A stretch of 64,000 nucleotides of DNA from Ruminococcus sp. GTDB taxonomy: Bacteria > Bacillota > Clostridia > Oscillospirales > Acutalibacteraceae. The stretch is from NCBI GenBank assembly GCA_017473955.1, contig JAFUIK010000016.1:1-64000 (forward strand), written 5' to 3'. Every line of letters starts with the position of its first letter. The stretch's first letter is position 1. Below are positions 51,809-61,286 of this stretch, piece by piece. Both the position numbers and the translations under genes were made by a program. The notes under the pieces are model-generated. The model did not search any database, was not told the origin of the DNA, and was given only the letters and a program-made list of their open reading frames with translations.

Positions 51809-52204
51809 TAGCATCTCAATATTCACATAAACACAGTATATAAGCAGGCACGCAATAGCACAATATACTATGATATTTTGCCACAAGCATAAATCCTTAT
51901 TGCCTGTTTTAACATAGTCTATGCCCATTTTGGTAAAGCAAACTGCAAGCGGTATCAAAAAGCAGAACAAAACAGGTTGAGCGTAAAAAGCTCCTTTAAA
52001 ATCAAGCTGTAACAAAGCTACCGCCATTCTTGAGGTACCGCATCCCGGACAACACAGCCCTGTAACTGTTCGAAACGGACACGATATTCCAATGTCAAAA
52101 ATCCTGACAACAGCATAATAAAGCAAACCGACCGAGACTGTTAGTACAATCCCGGTCAAAAGTCTGCATAACCTGCTTTTCTGCTTACTCTTAGCCCTCA
52201 ACAC
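51800..52204 (-). CDS. DUF2752 membrane protein
   Basis: 134 residues with three membrane helices and the family's Cys motif CPFRTVTGLCCPGCGTSRM (given 19 residues, about 42-60). DUF2752 is a small integral-membrane family of unknown function found in many gut bacteria. It overlaps the DUF4234 gene by 14 nt, indicating coupled expression. Confidence 0.85.
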   Translation of the reverse strand: MLRAKSKQKSRLCRLLTGIVLTVSVGLLYYAVVRIFDIGISCPFRTVTGLCCPGCGTSRMAVALLQLDFKGAFYAQPVLFCFLIPLAVCFTKMGIDYVKTGNKDLCLWQNIIVYCAIACLLIYCVYVNIEMLIK

Positions 52205-52532
52205 ACTTGTTGATTGTATCCTGCATTAAGCAGTAGTTAACAATACCAAGACCAACTAAACCTAAGACAAGGTAAAGAATTGGGCTGTTGCTTGAAGCAA
52301 CGCCTCTGCCGGTTTTGATAGCATCAACGTTCTCACCCATCTTGTAGTACCAGAACCAACCGTAGATACCGCAAGTGATAAGTGTGAGTAAGAACACCAT
52401 AGCACCTGATGTTGCGTTCTGCTTACCTGCAAGTGCGTTGAGCTCATCGTTAAGCTTAATCATCCATACGATACCGTAGATACCGCAAGTAACGATTGAA
52501 AGTAAAATAGCTACAACAATATTTCTTTTCAT
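52191..52532 (-). CDS. DUF4234 membrane protein
   Basis: 113 residues, three or four membrane helices, with the paired TCGIYGIVW (about 16-24) and TCGIYGWFWYYKMG (about 53-66) motifs of DUF4234. Function unknown. Transcribed with the DUF2752 gene, first of the pair. Confidence 0.88.
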   Translation of the reverse strand: MKRNIVVAILLSIVTCGIYGIVWMIKLNDELNALAGKQNATSGAMVFLLTLITCGIYGWFWYYKMGENVDAIKTGRGVASSNSPILYLVLGLVGLGIVNYCLMQDTINKCVEG

Positions 52533-52619
52533 AAATAAATACCCCCTTTATTTATTACGCACAGTATACACTACATATGGTATACTGTCAACAAATCCAC
52601 CACAATAACATTATTAATG

Positions 52620-53510
52620 TCAATTTTTATCCCTGTTTGGTGCTAAATTTATCAAGATTATGGAAGACAGTACCAACGCGATACCAATATAGCCAAACGG
52701 AAACTCAACCGCTTCGTTAAACACAACAACACCCGTAACTGTAGCAACAACAGGCTCGATAGACGCAACAATTGAAGCAGTACTCGGCTTAATGTATTTT
52801 AATGACAGAGTATATGTAACATACGGCAAAACCGATGATAATACCGCAAACAGCACACAAAACACTAAGCTGTGCAAATCCCTTGTCATAACCTTAGCTA
52901 CAGGCTTGACATCTATTACAAATAATGATGCTAAACCCGAAAATATGAATGTATACAGCGTGATTGTCAGCGGACTGTAATTTCTGTTTAAAGCAAGTCG
53001 CGAAAAAATCGAATACAACGCATAGCACACACCGGACATAGCACCATAGATTATCGCAACAATGTTTATCTCTGTGCTGTCTGTTAGCACTCCGGTAACA
53101 AACAGGCATCCTGAAAATGCCAGTACCAACGACACGATTTTTACGGCATTTAGCTTTTCTTTGAACAAAAACACCGAGAATATCATAACGAATATCGGAG
53201 CAGTATAAAGCAGAACCGATGCCATCGACAGCGAACTTAACTCAATCGACTTAAAGTAGCAAAAAGAGAACGTCGCAACGCTAAGCACTCCGGTGCCAAG
53301 AAAGCACCACAAATCTTTTAGTTTAATCTTAAATAATTTTCTGTTGAATATAAGAGCAAACAAGCTGAACAAAACGGCTGATATCACCATTCTTATAGCC
53401 ACAATTTGCATCGAAGAAAGCCCCTGAGCTTGCAAAGAACGCACAAAGTACCCTATCATACCCCAAAGTGTTCCTGCCACAACAGCGAGCAACAAAGCAA
53501 TTTTTTTCAT
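52620..53510 (-). CDS. EamA/DMT-family transporter
   Basis: 296 residues, ten membrane helices in two EamA repeats (about 5-135 and 150-290). Seen: GTLWGMIGYFVRSL near the start and KPSTASIVASIEPVVATVTG (20 residues, about 246-265) typical of the second repeat. It starts 3 nt after the asparaginase stop with its binding site inside that gene, so export or import of an amino acid linked to asparagine metabolism is a reasonable guess. Confidence 0.93.
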   Translation of the reverse strand: MKKIALLLAVVAGTLWGMIGYFVRSLQAQGLSSMQIVAIRMVISAVLFSLFALIFNRKLFKIKLKDLWCFLGTGVLSVATFSFCYFKSIELSSLSMASVLLYTAPIFVMIFSVFLFKEKLNAVKIVSLVLAFSGCLFVTGVLTDSTEINIVAIIYGAMSGVCYALYSIFSRLALNRNYSPLTITLYTFIFSGLASLFVIDVKPVAKVMTRDLHSLVFCVLFAVLSSVLPYVTYTLSLKYIKPSTASIVASIEPVVATVTGVVVFNEAVEFPFGYIGIALVLSSIILINLAPNRDKN

Positions 53511-53513
53511 TAT

Positions 53514-54443
53514 TTAACCTTCCAGCATCAGTTTCATATATGCACACGCGGGTGCCATATCGTACAGCGGTGTTATCCCCTTATCAAGCACACTGCTCAT
53601 TGAGTAGTAGTTCGCCTTGCCCGATTTTAAACCGCAAATATAAAGAGGAACACCCTCTTTTTTACATTTATCAATAAGTGTTGTAATACACTTATCGCTG
53701 TTTGAAACCGCACACACAGAGCCTGCGTGATAGGTACGATGAAGCACCGCGTCTAAGCCTTTAACATCAATCCTGCTGTAATCTAAATCAGGGTACGGCA
53801 TAATTTGCATAATTTTCTTAGTAAAGCTAAGGTCAGCTTTATCTACAGAAACTCTGTGTGTCTTTGTGTTTTTATCCTCACGCAAGGCTATAACACCATT
53901 TATATATACCGCAAAAGCACCGTCAAGTGAATAAAAATCATCGCTTAACGTATCACTTTCGAAAAGGTCAGTCGCACGATGAATATAAACTACACCGTCA
54001 GCATTTCGATATGGAACATACACGCCGTTTATGCCTTGCTTGATAAAGTTTACACCTGCGATAAAGTTATCCATACCGTTAGATTTTTCATCCTGCAGAG
54101 ACTTGTCAGCCGCAACAACACAGATAGGCTTTTGCACATTTGAAAACAAAAGGCCCAAAAGTGCTGATGTGTAAGCTAAAGTGTCCGACCCGTGGGTAAC
54201 AATAACACCATCATAAAGCTCGAAATCAATGCTTTTAAACGCCTCAACAATTGTTTTGTAGTCCGAAAGCTCAACGTTCTCGCTCAAAATATTTATGGGC
54301 GACAAAACCTCAAACTGAGTTTCTTTATCAATCTGGGTGTATTTGTTGAGTACCAAAAGCTTGCCCTGAGGACGCACATCAATAACTCCGTCGTCAATCA
54401 CACTCGCGATTGTTCCGCCTGTTGTAAAAAGTAAAATCTTCAT
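53514..54443 (-). CDS. L-asparaginase (type I-like)
   Basis: 309 residues from an ATG after GCGGTGATTTT. Hydrolyses asparagine to aspartate and ammonia. Seen: FTTGGTIAS (about 6-14, first catalytic Thr) and IVTHGSDTLAYT (about 81-92, second Thr-Asp pair). No signal peptide, so it is cytoplasmic. It is upstream of and almost touching a DMT transporter gene, forming a two-gene operon. Confidence 0.93.
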   Translation of the reverse strand: MKILLFTTGGTIASVIDDGVIDVRPQGKLLVLNKYTQIDKETQFEVLSPINILSENVELSDYKTIVEAFKSIDFELYDGVIVTHGSDTLAYTSALLGLLFSNVQKPICVVAADKSLQDEKSNGMDNFIAGVNFIKQGINGVYVPYRNADGVVYIHRATDLFESDTLSDDFYSLDGAFAVYINGVIALREDKNTKTHRVSVDKADLSFTKKIMQIMPYPDLDYSRIDVKGLDAVLHRTYHAGSVCAVSNSDKCITTLIDKCKKEGVPLYICGLKSGKANYYSMSSVLDKGITPLYDMAPACAYMKLMLEG

Positions 54444-54488
54444 AAAATCACCGCTATTAGTTTACCACAAGAAAGGGTGTATTACAAC

Positions 54489-54520
54489 AAAAGCTCAGTA
54501 AGAATACCGAGCTTTTATCG
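54489..54520. terminator. terminator downstream of the STAND operon
   Basis: Stem AAAAGCTC (54489-54496) with GAGCTTTT (54509-54516), 12-base loop. Confidence 0.65.
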
Positions 54521-54527
54521 TTAATTA

Positions 54528-57500
54528 TTAATCTTTTAGATTAAGCATTAGTTTAAGTTTGAATGGTGCCTTATCAGTAACAAGTTCTAGTGTTGCACTA
54601 TCATAACTATATTTGCTACCAATAATATTGCCATCAACCTTATACGCACAACAAATCTGCATACCCTCTAAATCAAACAGAATAATTGAATTCAACATTC
54701 TACACACGAGCACAAGATACCTATCTTCTATCTCGATCAAACTGCTAAGTATATCATTTTTTTGGTGGAGATAACTATTAATAGGATTCGCCTCTGATAA
54801 TTTTTCATCCTGCAGACACTTTTCAAAATCACAGTATGTATTTTTAAATGGTTCTTTATCAACTTCTCCGTTAAGATAAAACGCACCGTTTTTGTAATAC
54901 AACCAATATTTTTCTCCTACATATATTCTTTTGTAGATAAACCATCGAGTCGGAAGATCTGTAACCTCCATATCACTTTCTGAAATGATATTCCACTTTG
55001 CAAGTTTTCCATCTTTCGGATAACATGAATATGCTCCGAAATACGAATCACTGTGTGTTACATCACATAATTTCTCAGGCACATCAGGTTGTGTATTGTT
55101 TATACCGGTCAGATCATATTGATATAATATGTTATCACACAAAACAATATTTAGTTTTTTTGAATCTTCACCAAAACACACTTTATATGCCGGACGCCAC
55201 AAAAGATCTATATACAACTCCTCTTTTGCTGTCTGCAAATCAAAAACGTGTACACTGTCATTTCTCCACAACAAAAGCTTTTTGCAGTCATCCGAAAAAG
55301 CTAACTTTAATATGTTATCTATTATAGAAAGTTTGAGTTTATCAATGCTAACGATAGCTTTATCATTATTATCAAAAACTGTTATTGCGTTTTCACTCTC
55401 GTATGCCACAGCAGTTTTTCCGTCTTTAGCAAAAGCAATTATCGTTGCACGTCGAGGCTCTTTTCTTGACAATATATCTGTCAGAGCGTAATTTGATAAT
55501 AACTCTGTAAATACTATGTCATAATCCATCATGTTATTGATAAAACAAGACGCCTTAAATATTAGTTTTATAGCTTTACCGATTGAATACTTTGATTTTG
55601 TTGTAAGCAAAACATCTATAGACTCAAGCACATTTCTTGACAAGTGCATACATTCAGCTAATTCGCCAGGCAACTCAATAAACTCATTGAGCTCCACAAC
55701 CTGTACTCCATCAAATGTGCTTATGCATATTGAAGTATCTTTTTCTTTCCATGTTGCTTTTATGATATTTGGTATACTAAAATGCATCATCTTAAGGCTG
55801 CCCAACAAATCTATACATAAAATCATATCATGGTATACGCACAACATGTAACGGTTCCCTATTACGTTATCTTTTATTGATTTAATCATAGGTGGGTGTA
55901 AGTATACACTAGTGTTATCCTGTGCATCAAAAAGGACTATATACGCATTTGATTGTTCTCTCATACACAACCACTTATTATCCTTCAATCTATATAAACT
56001 AATTTCATATATGGATTCCAAATAGTTTGCTCTTGTTACATTTCTAATTTTGGATATATCTTTTCCATTAGTCACATCAAATGCAATTATATGTCTACGA
56101 ACACTCTTAATATATACCCATCCTTTTTCGTCATCAATACAAAATATACATTTGGACTTTGATTTAAGTTTATACTCATACAACAATTGAGAATTCAAAA
56201 TATTATATGCACATAAATTTTTCTCTGACTGAAACAGTATTGTATTAGCTTTTGAACTATATACAATATGTGGCAAACTGGTTTTAGATTTAAACTGCGA
56301 GACTATTACAGGTGCATTACTTTTTAAATCTAAAACAAATATATCCCCATCATTTGCAATGACAGCTATGAGCTCATTACTAAGCCATATAGCCTCTTTA
56401 ACAATACGAACCTCATTGTTTTCCGGCTCAAAGTAAAGCTTACCTAACTCAACACTCGATATTCCATCACATACATAAATATAAGAATTATTCAAGACTA
56501 AGTACTTTGTGCCATCCTTGTTCCATCTGATTATTGACTCAACCGGATATGGAAAATGAATATATCTTTTGCTATCTAATTTTTTTGAAGTTATTAATGA
56601 ATCGACCTCTATCAACCCAGAATTATTTGCACACGAAAAAAACTCACCCTGATAACAGTTTAGCATTTCACGATTACTTTGAAGACAGCTATAAATATCT
56701 ACCAAACGAGTCACTTCTTGAGTTCCTTTGTACAAACCAATAACATACTGTAGATCCGAAATAACTGCGTTCACAAGTCCGGTTTTGACACATGCATCAC
56801 TATAAGTAAAATCACACAATAACTGCATAAGTTCTTCATTTCTACCACGACTCTTAAGCATGGTTGAAATCATCAGTATCTTTCGTACATTAGGCAAATT
56901 GGTTTTGTTCACATAGTTTTTTTGATCGCCATAATAGTCAATCAAAATATCTAAAGCCTTATCCAGATACTCCTTATACTCCCTAGAAAAAACACGATAG
57001 AATACAAGGTGAGCAAACTTTACCACGATATAGCCTTTTGAGCGACCAAGCGTCAAACAACCTTTCAAATCATAGAAAAGTCTGGACCACACAACAAATG
57101 GTAGTTTACTAAGGTTATGATGGTACCTGTCTTCCTGAGTGAAGTACTTCTCAACTCCATCAAACTTGAACAACAACACCTGTAATTCTTCTTCAGTAAT
57201 ACCGTATGGTGTAGCCGCAATGAGTGCAAGAGCACACAAAACTAACTCTCTGTTATGACCATATTTTAGAAACATATCAGAAAGATATTTCAATGCTATT
57301 GTTTCTGCCGAATCCGGCAAAACAACATTCTCGTCAGATGAACGCCAGCCAGTACACATCTGTGCCATCAGTTTAAGTTGGAGTGGTGTAGTACCGCATT
57401 TGAACGCTGTGCTTATTATTTTTTGTTGATTTTCATTAGCTATTTGTCTGTTTTTTGATTTAAGCAACTCATAAAAGTTATTATGACTTTCTTCTGAATC

Positions 57501-58868
57501 GAACCATTCAATTCTTAGTTTTTTGTAAGAAGGATCAGAAAAACGTTCCACAATACGTTGATCAGCACAAGAAACAACAAGCTTGACGTTCTCAGGTAAT
57601 TTTAAAGGCAAAACTCTCTCTTTGATATCTTCGATGTCATTGAACATATCAATACCGTCTATTACAATCAAAACCTGCTCTTTTTTGGGTATAGCGTAAA
57701 TTGCGTTGTAAAAAACCTCTGAAATATTATTTTCATTTATACTTAACGATTTTGAAATAGCAAATGCAGTTTTAATCTTTTCTATAATAGATTTGAGTGC
57801 ATTAAGCAGAGTATAATTGTCTTCTGACACTCCATAAAATGAACAAAAATACTTTGTTTCTGTTTTCTGCAAAAATTCAGCAAGTAAAGTTGTTTTTCCG
57901 CTACCTGAATCACCTGACAGTATCATAGGAACACAATCATCGCTGTTTACATAATCCTGCAATTTTTGCATTTCATTTTTACGCTCAAAAATCAAGTCCG
58001 AGCTTTCATATATGTAGTCAAATTCAGAGTTTTGGTTTTTATTCTCCCTCTCTTTTTCCAGCCTATCTATTTCTGCATCAATATTTTTAATAAGCAATTG
58101 AGTAATTTCTTTTTCAAAAACCTCCGCGTAATCCGCTCCCCAGTGTAAGTGAATAATATTGTCATTATTATCACCTGTCATTTTATCGATAATACGTTTT
58201 TTCAGGTTATTTATTCTGCTTTGGTCATCGTCTCTTTCTTTATAGCCTGTTCTAAAAACAGCTATCGTATTATCACTTGCATCTTTACTATTCAACAAGC
58301 CTTCTATAATTTCTTGCTCGGTTGCCGAAGAAGTAATTTTCTTAAGTTTATCGTCGCTAAACTTAAGTTTATCCACTGCACAAGAAATCAAGGCCATCTG
58401 GATTTCTTTTTCCTTTTGAGCCCATACATTTTCGTCTATATACTCACCTGTACGGAATTTCAGATAATACTCTCCTCCAATTTCATTGGCATCAAAAATA
58501 TACCACTGTGTAAGCAAATCGTATTGCTCTTTTGTCGCAACAGAAAGCACCTGTTCAAAATCCTCTTTCTCAATTTTTGTCGGAAGCGGTACCCAACCGT
58601 ACCTTTCTCCAGCCATAATAAGAAAATTAGGCTTAGGAGAAAGAGTTTTGCATCTGTTTACTTCATCTAAACATATAGCAAGTGTGTTCTGGTTTATTGC
58701 TGATTCATTATTGATACCCCACCTGAGATCAATCAGCTGAAAATTATAACCCCTTTGCTGGCAATGCTCATCAACAATCGAAAAGATGTTTTCATTAAGA
58801 ATTCTACGTTCTAAAAGAAAATCATTAAAAGTTGAACTTATGAACAATCTGAATGTTTTATTTAACAT
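54528..58868 (-). CDS. DUF4062-STAND NTPase-beta-propeller protein (NLR-like)
   Basis: 1446 residues. Layout: DUF4062 domain (about 5-95) with FISSTFNDF and GERYGWVP, a helical linker, STAND/NACHT-type NTPase with Walker A GDSGSGKT (319-326) and Walker B VLIVIDGIDMF (399-409), a winged-helix and helical region (about 440-740), then about 670 residues of beta-rich repeats (about 770-1440) looking like one or two WD40-type propellers. This is the architecture of eukaryotic NWD1/TEP1-like proteins and of bacterial signalling or antiphage STAND proteins. DUF4062 would be the effector, NTPase the switch, propeller the sensor. The ATG lies in the 7-nt overlap with the LRR protein gene, so translation is coupled. 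The DNA is visibly more A+T-rich than its neighbours, suggesting acquisition. Confidence 0.9.
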   Translation of the reverse strand: MLNKTFRLFISSTFNDFLLERRILNENIFSIVDEHCQQRGYNFQLIDLRWGINNESAINQNTLAICLDEVNRCKTLSPKPNFLIMAGERYGWVPLPTKIEKEDFEQVLSVATKEQYDLLTQWYIFDANEIGGEYYLKFRTGEYIDENVWAQKEKEIQMALISCAVDKLKFSDDKLKKITSSATEQEIIEGLLNSKDASDNTIAVFRTGYKERDDDQSRINNLKKRIIDKMTGDNNDNIIHLHWGADYAEVFEKEITQLLIKNIDAEIDRLEKERENKNQNSEFDYIYESSDLIFERKNEMQKLQDYVNSDDCVPMILSGDSGSGKTTLLAEFLQKTETKYFCSFYGVSEDNYTLLNALKSIIEKIKTAFAISKSLSINENNISEVFYNAIYAIPKKEQVLIVIDGIDMFNDIEDIKERVLPLKLPENVKLVVSCADQRIVERFSDPSYKKLRIEWFDSEESHNNFYELLKSKNRQIANENQQKIISTAFKCGTTPLQLKLMAQMCTGWRSSDENVVLPDSAETIALKYLSDMFLKYGHNRELVLCALALIAATPYGITEEELQVLLFKFDGVEKYFTQEDRYHHNLSKLPFVVWSRLFYDLKGCLTLGRSKGYIVVKFAHLVFYRVFSREYKEYLDKALDILIDYYGDQKNYVNKTNLPNVRKILMISTMLKSRGRNEELMQLLCDFTYSDACVKTGLVNAVISDLQYVIGLYKGTQEVTRLVDIYSCLQSNREMLNCYQGEFFSCANNSGLIEVDSLITSKKLDSKRYIHFPYPVESIIRWNKDGTKYLVLNNSYIYVCDGISSVELGKLYFEPENNEVRIVKEAIWLSNELIAVIANDGDIFVLDLKSNAPVIVSQFKSKTSLPHIVYSSKANTILFQSEKNLCAYNILNSQLLYEYKLKSKSKCIFCIDDEKGWVYIKSVRRHIIAFDVTNGKDISKIRNVTRANYLESIYEISLYRLKDNKWLCMREQSNAYIVLFDAQDNTSVYLHPPMIKSIKDNVIGNRYMLCVYHDMILCIDLLGSLKMMHFSIPNIIKATWKEKDTSICISTFDGVQVVELNEFIELPGELAECMHLSRNVLESIDVLLTTKSKYSIGKAIKLIFKASCFINNMMDYDIVFTELLSNYALTDILSRKEPRRATIIAFAKDGKTAVAYESENAITVFDNNDKAIVSIDKLKLSIIDNILKLAFSDDCKKLLLWRNDSVHVFDLQTAKEELYIDLLWRPAYKVCFGEDSKKLNIVLCDNILYQYDLTGINNTQPDVPEKLCDVTHSDSYFGAYSCYPKDGKLAKWNIISESDMEVTDLPTRWFIYKRIYVGEKYWLYYKNGAFYLNGEVDKEPFKNTYCDFEKCLQDEKLSEANPINSYLHQKNDILSSLIEIEDRYLVLVCRMLNSIILFDLEGMQICCAYKVDGNIIGSKYSYDSATLELVTDKAPFKLKLMLNLKD

Positions 58869-60139
58869 TTTTTATCTTCCTTTCTTTTGATTTTCCTTAC
58901 CCTGATATGTGGTCTGCCAGCGTCCTTGTCATCATTGATTATCCCAAGAATTATAAGTGTAATCAAAAATACCACACATAAAATTATTGCCCATATTATA
59001 AAAAAAACAAACGCTTCAAACGACGATTGGAATAAATTTTTAGATTCTTTAGATAATAACCAAGGCAAATCGAATGATAAAAAAGTAAAAATCCATACAA
59101 AAATAAAAGCTAAGATGCCAATTACCCATAGTATAATGTTCAATACTTTTTTTATCTTGTCCCCTAATAAACACACCGGTGTGTAATATACAATACCCGA
59201 ACTATTATTAATATCAGAAATGCCACTTTCAAACAGCTTACTATATCGTCTATAATTACCAGATTCATTTTTACCAAATACACTTAATAGCATTTTTAAA
59301 AGTAAATACGCTATAACAACTATTGATAAAACAACAAAAATTGTGATAATAAATATAAATACTCGTCCGACACTTGACGCTTGAACTAGCGTATCAACAT
59401 ACCATCTTGTGATATCATACTTCCTGAGATGATATATTAATGATGAGGTTCTAAACATACAATCATAACCATAGTTGTCAAAAGAAACATCATAGTAGTT
59501 TACTTTATTATTCTCAGTTTTTAATACTCTCATCGGAGCACCGGTAAACGCAAACTCTTTTATATACAGGGAGTAATCATCTTCATTGTTTGGTATATGT
59601 TTCGCATTTACAGCCTTAAGCTCTTTACACTCATAAAAACAATACGCACTTATAGTGTCGATACCCTCAGGTAGCACAATCTCTTTTATCCCGGAATTTG
59701 CAAACGCATACTCGCCTAAACTTAACGCTGTTTTAGGAAGTTTGACTTTCTTCAGATTTGTGCATCCATAAAATGTATCCTCACCAATTATTCTGACACC
59801 ATCTGATATTCTTACGCTAACAATATCAGTATTATTTTCAAACGTTCTTGATAGCTCTACTATCGGGTATTCATCAATTTCAGATGGTATAACTACTTTC
59901 TTTTTACCGCCAATATATTTTGTAAGAGTGATCTCATCATTTTTTAGTAAATACTCAAACTTATCATTACTACCAAAAACTGCCTCTTCTCTATTATTCT
60001 CTTGATATTCGTTTATCTTATCCCAAAATTGACTATCTCCAAGGTTTACTTCATTACTTGCAGCTCCACAAGTAATAGACCAACATAAGCCCATAACTAT
60101 AATACAAAAAAGGATTGATAATAATTTTTTCACACCCAT
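58862..60139 (-). CDS. BspA-type leucine-rich-repeat membrane protein
   Basis: 425 residues from the ATG at 60139 after AGGAG; an ATG 27 nt upstream lacks a binding site. Signal peptide (about 1-27), BspA-like LRR_5 repeats (about 70-190, DTFYGCTNLKKVKLPKTA and CFYECKELKAVNA among them), a loop, one long membrane helix (about 255-285), and two more (about 325-355 and 372-400), with a basic C-terminal tail in the cytoplasm (RKIKRKEDKKC). LRR_5 domains bind protein or glycan ligands. Its stop overlaps the start of the STAND gene by 7 nt. It would be the outer sensor or anchor of the pair. Confidence 0.87.
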   Translation of the reverse strand: MGVKKLLSILFCIIVMGLCWSITCGAASNEVNLGDSQFWDKINEYQENNREEAVFGSNDKFEYLLKNDEITLTKYIGGKKKVVIPSEIDEYPIVELSRTFENNTDIVSVRISDGVRIIGEDTFYGCTNLKKVKLPKTALSLGEYAFANSGIKEIVLPEGIDTISAYCFYECKELKAVNAKHIPNNEDDYSLYIKEFAFTGAPMRVLKTENNKVNYYDVSFDNYGYDCMFRTSSLIYHLRKYDITRWYVDTLVQASSVGRVFIFIITIFVVLSIVVIAYLLLKMLLSVFGKNESGNYRRYSKLFESGISDINNSSGIVYYTPVCLLGDKIKKVLNIILWVIGILAFIFVWIFTFLSFDLPWLLSKESKNLFQSSFEAFVFFIIWAIILCVVFLITLIILGIINDDKDAGRPHIRVRKIKRKEDKKC

Positions 60140-60203
60140 TTTATACTCCTGTCTACCCAACATCAAACTTCTAATTCAGTCTATCTAATCTTATATATAC
60201 TTC

Positions 60204-60232
60204 ATTATATATACTTTTTTCACAATAAGCAA
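60204..60232 (-). promoter_or_regulatory. promoter of the LRR-STAND operon
   Basis: Minus-strand TTGCTT (60232-60227), 17-bp spacer, TATAAT (60209-60204), 65 nt before the LRR start. Confidence 0.65.
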
Positions 60233-60287
60233 TAATATAGTTGATTTCATAAAATCCTTGTATCACGTACTATTTACCAAAAACAAA

Positions 60288-60320
60288 AAAGGCAGAGAGT
60301 TTGCACCCTCTGCCTTTAAT
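60288..60320. terminator. terminator of the transketolase operon
   Basis: Stem AAAGGCAGAG (60288-60297) with CTCTGCCTTT (60308-60317). Confidence 0.8.
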
Positions 60321-60335
60321 ATTTAATGTATAAAA

Positions 60336-61283
60336 TTACTTTTTTTGGAGCTCTTCCTTGATAACCTTCTCAATGCTTGGAGCTGTGAAACCGAAGATTT
60401 CAAGAAGTTCTTTAGCAGGACCTGAGTAACCGAAGCAATCGTTAACGCCGATTCTTCTTACCGGAACAGGACACTCAGAAGATGTAACCTCACATACAGC
60501 ATCAGCAAGACCGCCGATAACGTTGTGCTCTTCAACTGTGATGATTCTGCCTGTTTCCTTAGCAGCCTTGATGATGATATCACGGTCGATTGGCTTAATT
60601 GTGTGGATGTTGATAAGACGAACAGAAATGCCCTCTTTCTCAAGATTCTCAACAGCCTTCTTAGTTTCGTTTACAGGAAGACCTGTAGCGATAACAGTGA
60701 TGTCGTTACCCTCGTGTAAAGTGATACCCTTACCAAGCTCGAATGTGTAGTTGTCAGGGTCGTTGAATGATGGAATAGCAAGTCTGCCAAGACGGATATA
60801 TACAGGACCCTGGTGCTCGATAGCAGCCTTTGTAGCCGCAAGCATCTCGTAGTGGTCAGCAGGGTTTAAGATTGTCATGCCAGGGATAGTACGCATAATA
60901 CCGATATCCTCTAAGCACTGGTGTGTAGCACCGTCCTCACCTGTTGAAATACCGGCGTGTGAGCCTGCGATTTTAACATTGAGCTCAGGATATGCAACAG
61001 AGTTTCTGATCTGCTCAAAAGCTCTGCCTGTAGCAAACATAGCAAAAGATGCAGCAACAGGAATCTTACCGCAAGATGCAAGACCGGCAGCAACACCGAT
61101 CATATTACCCTCAGCGATACCGCAGTTTCTGAATCTCTCTGGGAAGCTCTTCTGAAAAATAGATGTCTTTGTAGCTGCAGCAAGGTCAGCGTCAAGAACA
61201 ACAATATCCTCGTTAGTTTTAGCAAGCTCACACAAAGCCTCGCCAAAACTCTCTCTGGTTGCTTTAGTTACTATCTGTGCCAT
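60336..61283 (-). CDS. transketolase, C-terminal subunit
   Basis: 315 residues from an ATG after GGAGGG. Carries the pyrimidine-binding and C-terminal domains of transketolase: GATHQCLEDIGIMR (about 118-131) and VEEHNVIGGL (about 255-264). With the N-terminal subunit it makes one thiamine diphosphate enzyme of the pentose phosphate pathway. Split transketolases are normal in many Firmicutes and archaea. It starts 3 nt after the N-terminal subunit. Confidence 0.95.
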   Translation of the reverse strand: MAQIVTKATRESFGEALCELAKTNEDIVVLDADLAAATKTSIFQKSFPERFRNCGIAEGNMIGVAAGLASCGKIPVAASFAMFATGRAFEQIRNSVAYPELNVKIAGSHAGISTGEDGATHQCLEDIGIMRTIPGMTILNPADHYEMLAATKAAIEHQGPVYIRLGRLAIPSFNDPDNYTFELGKGITLHEGNDITVIATGLPVNETKKAVENLEKEGISVRLINIHTIKPIDRDIIIKAAKETGRIITVEEHNVIGGLADAVCEVTSSECPVPVRRIGVNDCFGYSGPAKELLEIFGFTAPSIEKVIKEELQKK

Positions 61284-61286
61284 AGC

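Noticed and set aside
58149..58740. Plus-strand open frames of up to 173 codons opposite the STAND gene
   Set aside because: They arise in AT-rich DNA antisense to conserved DUF4062 coding, have no start signal and read as random hydrophobic sequence.
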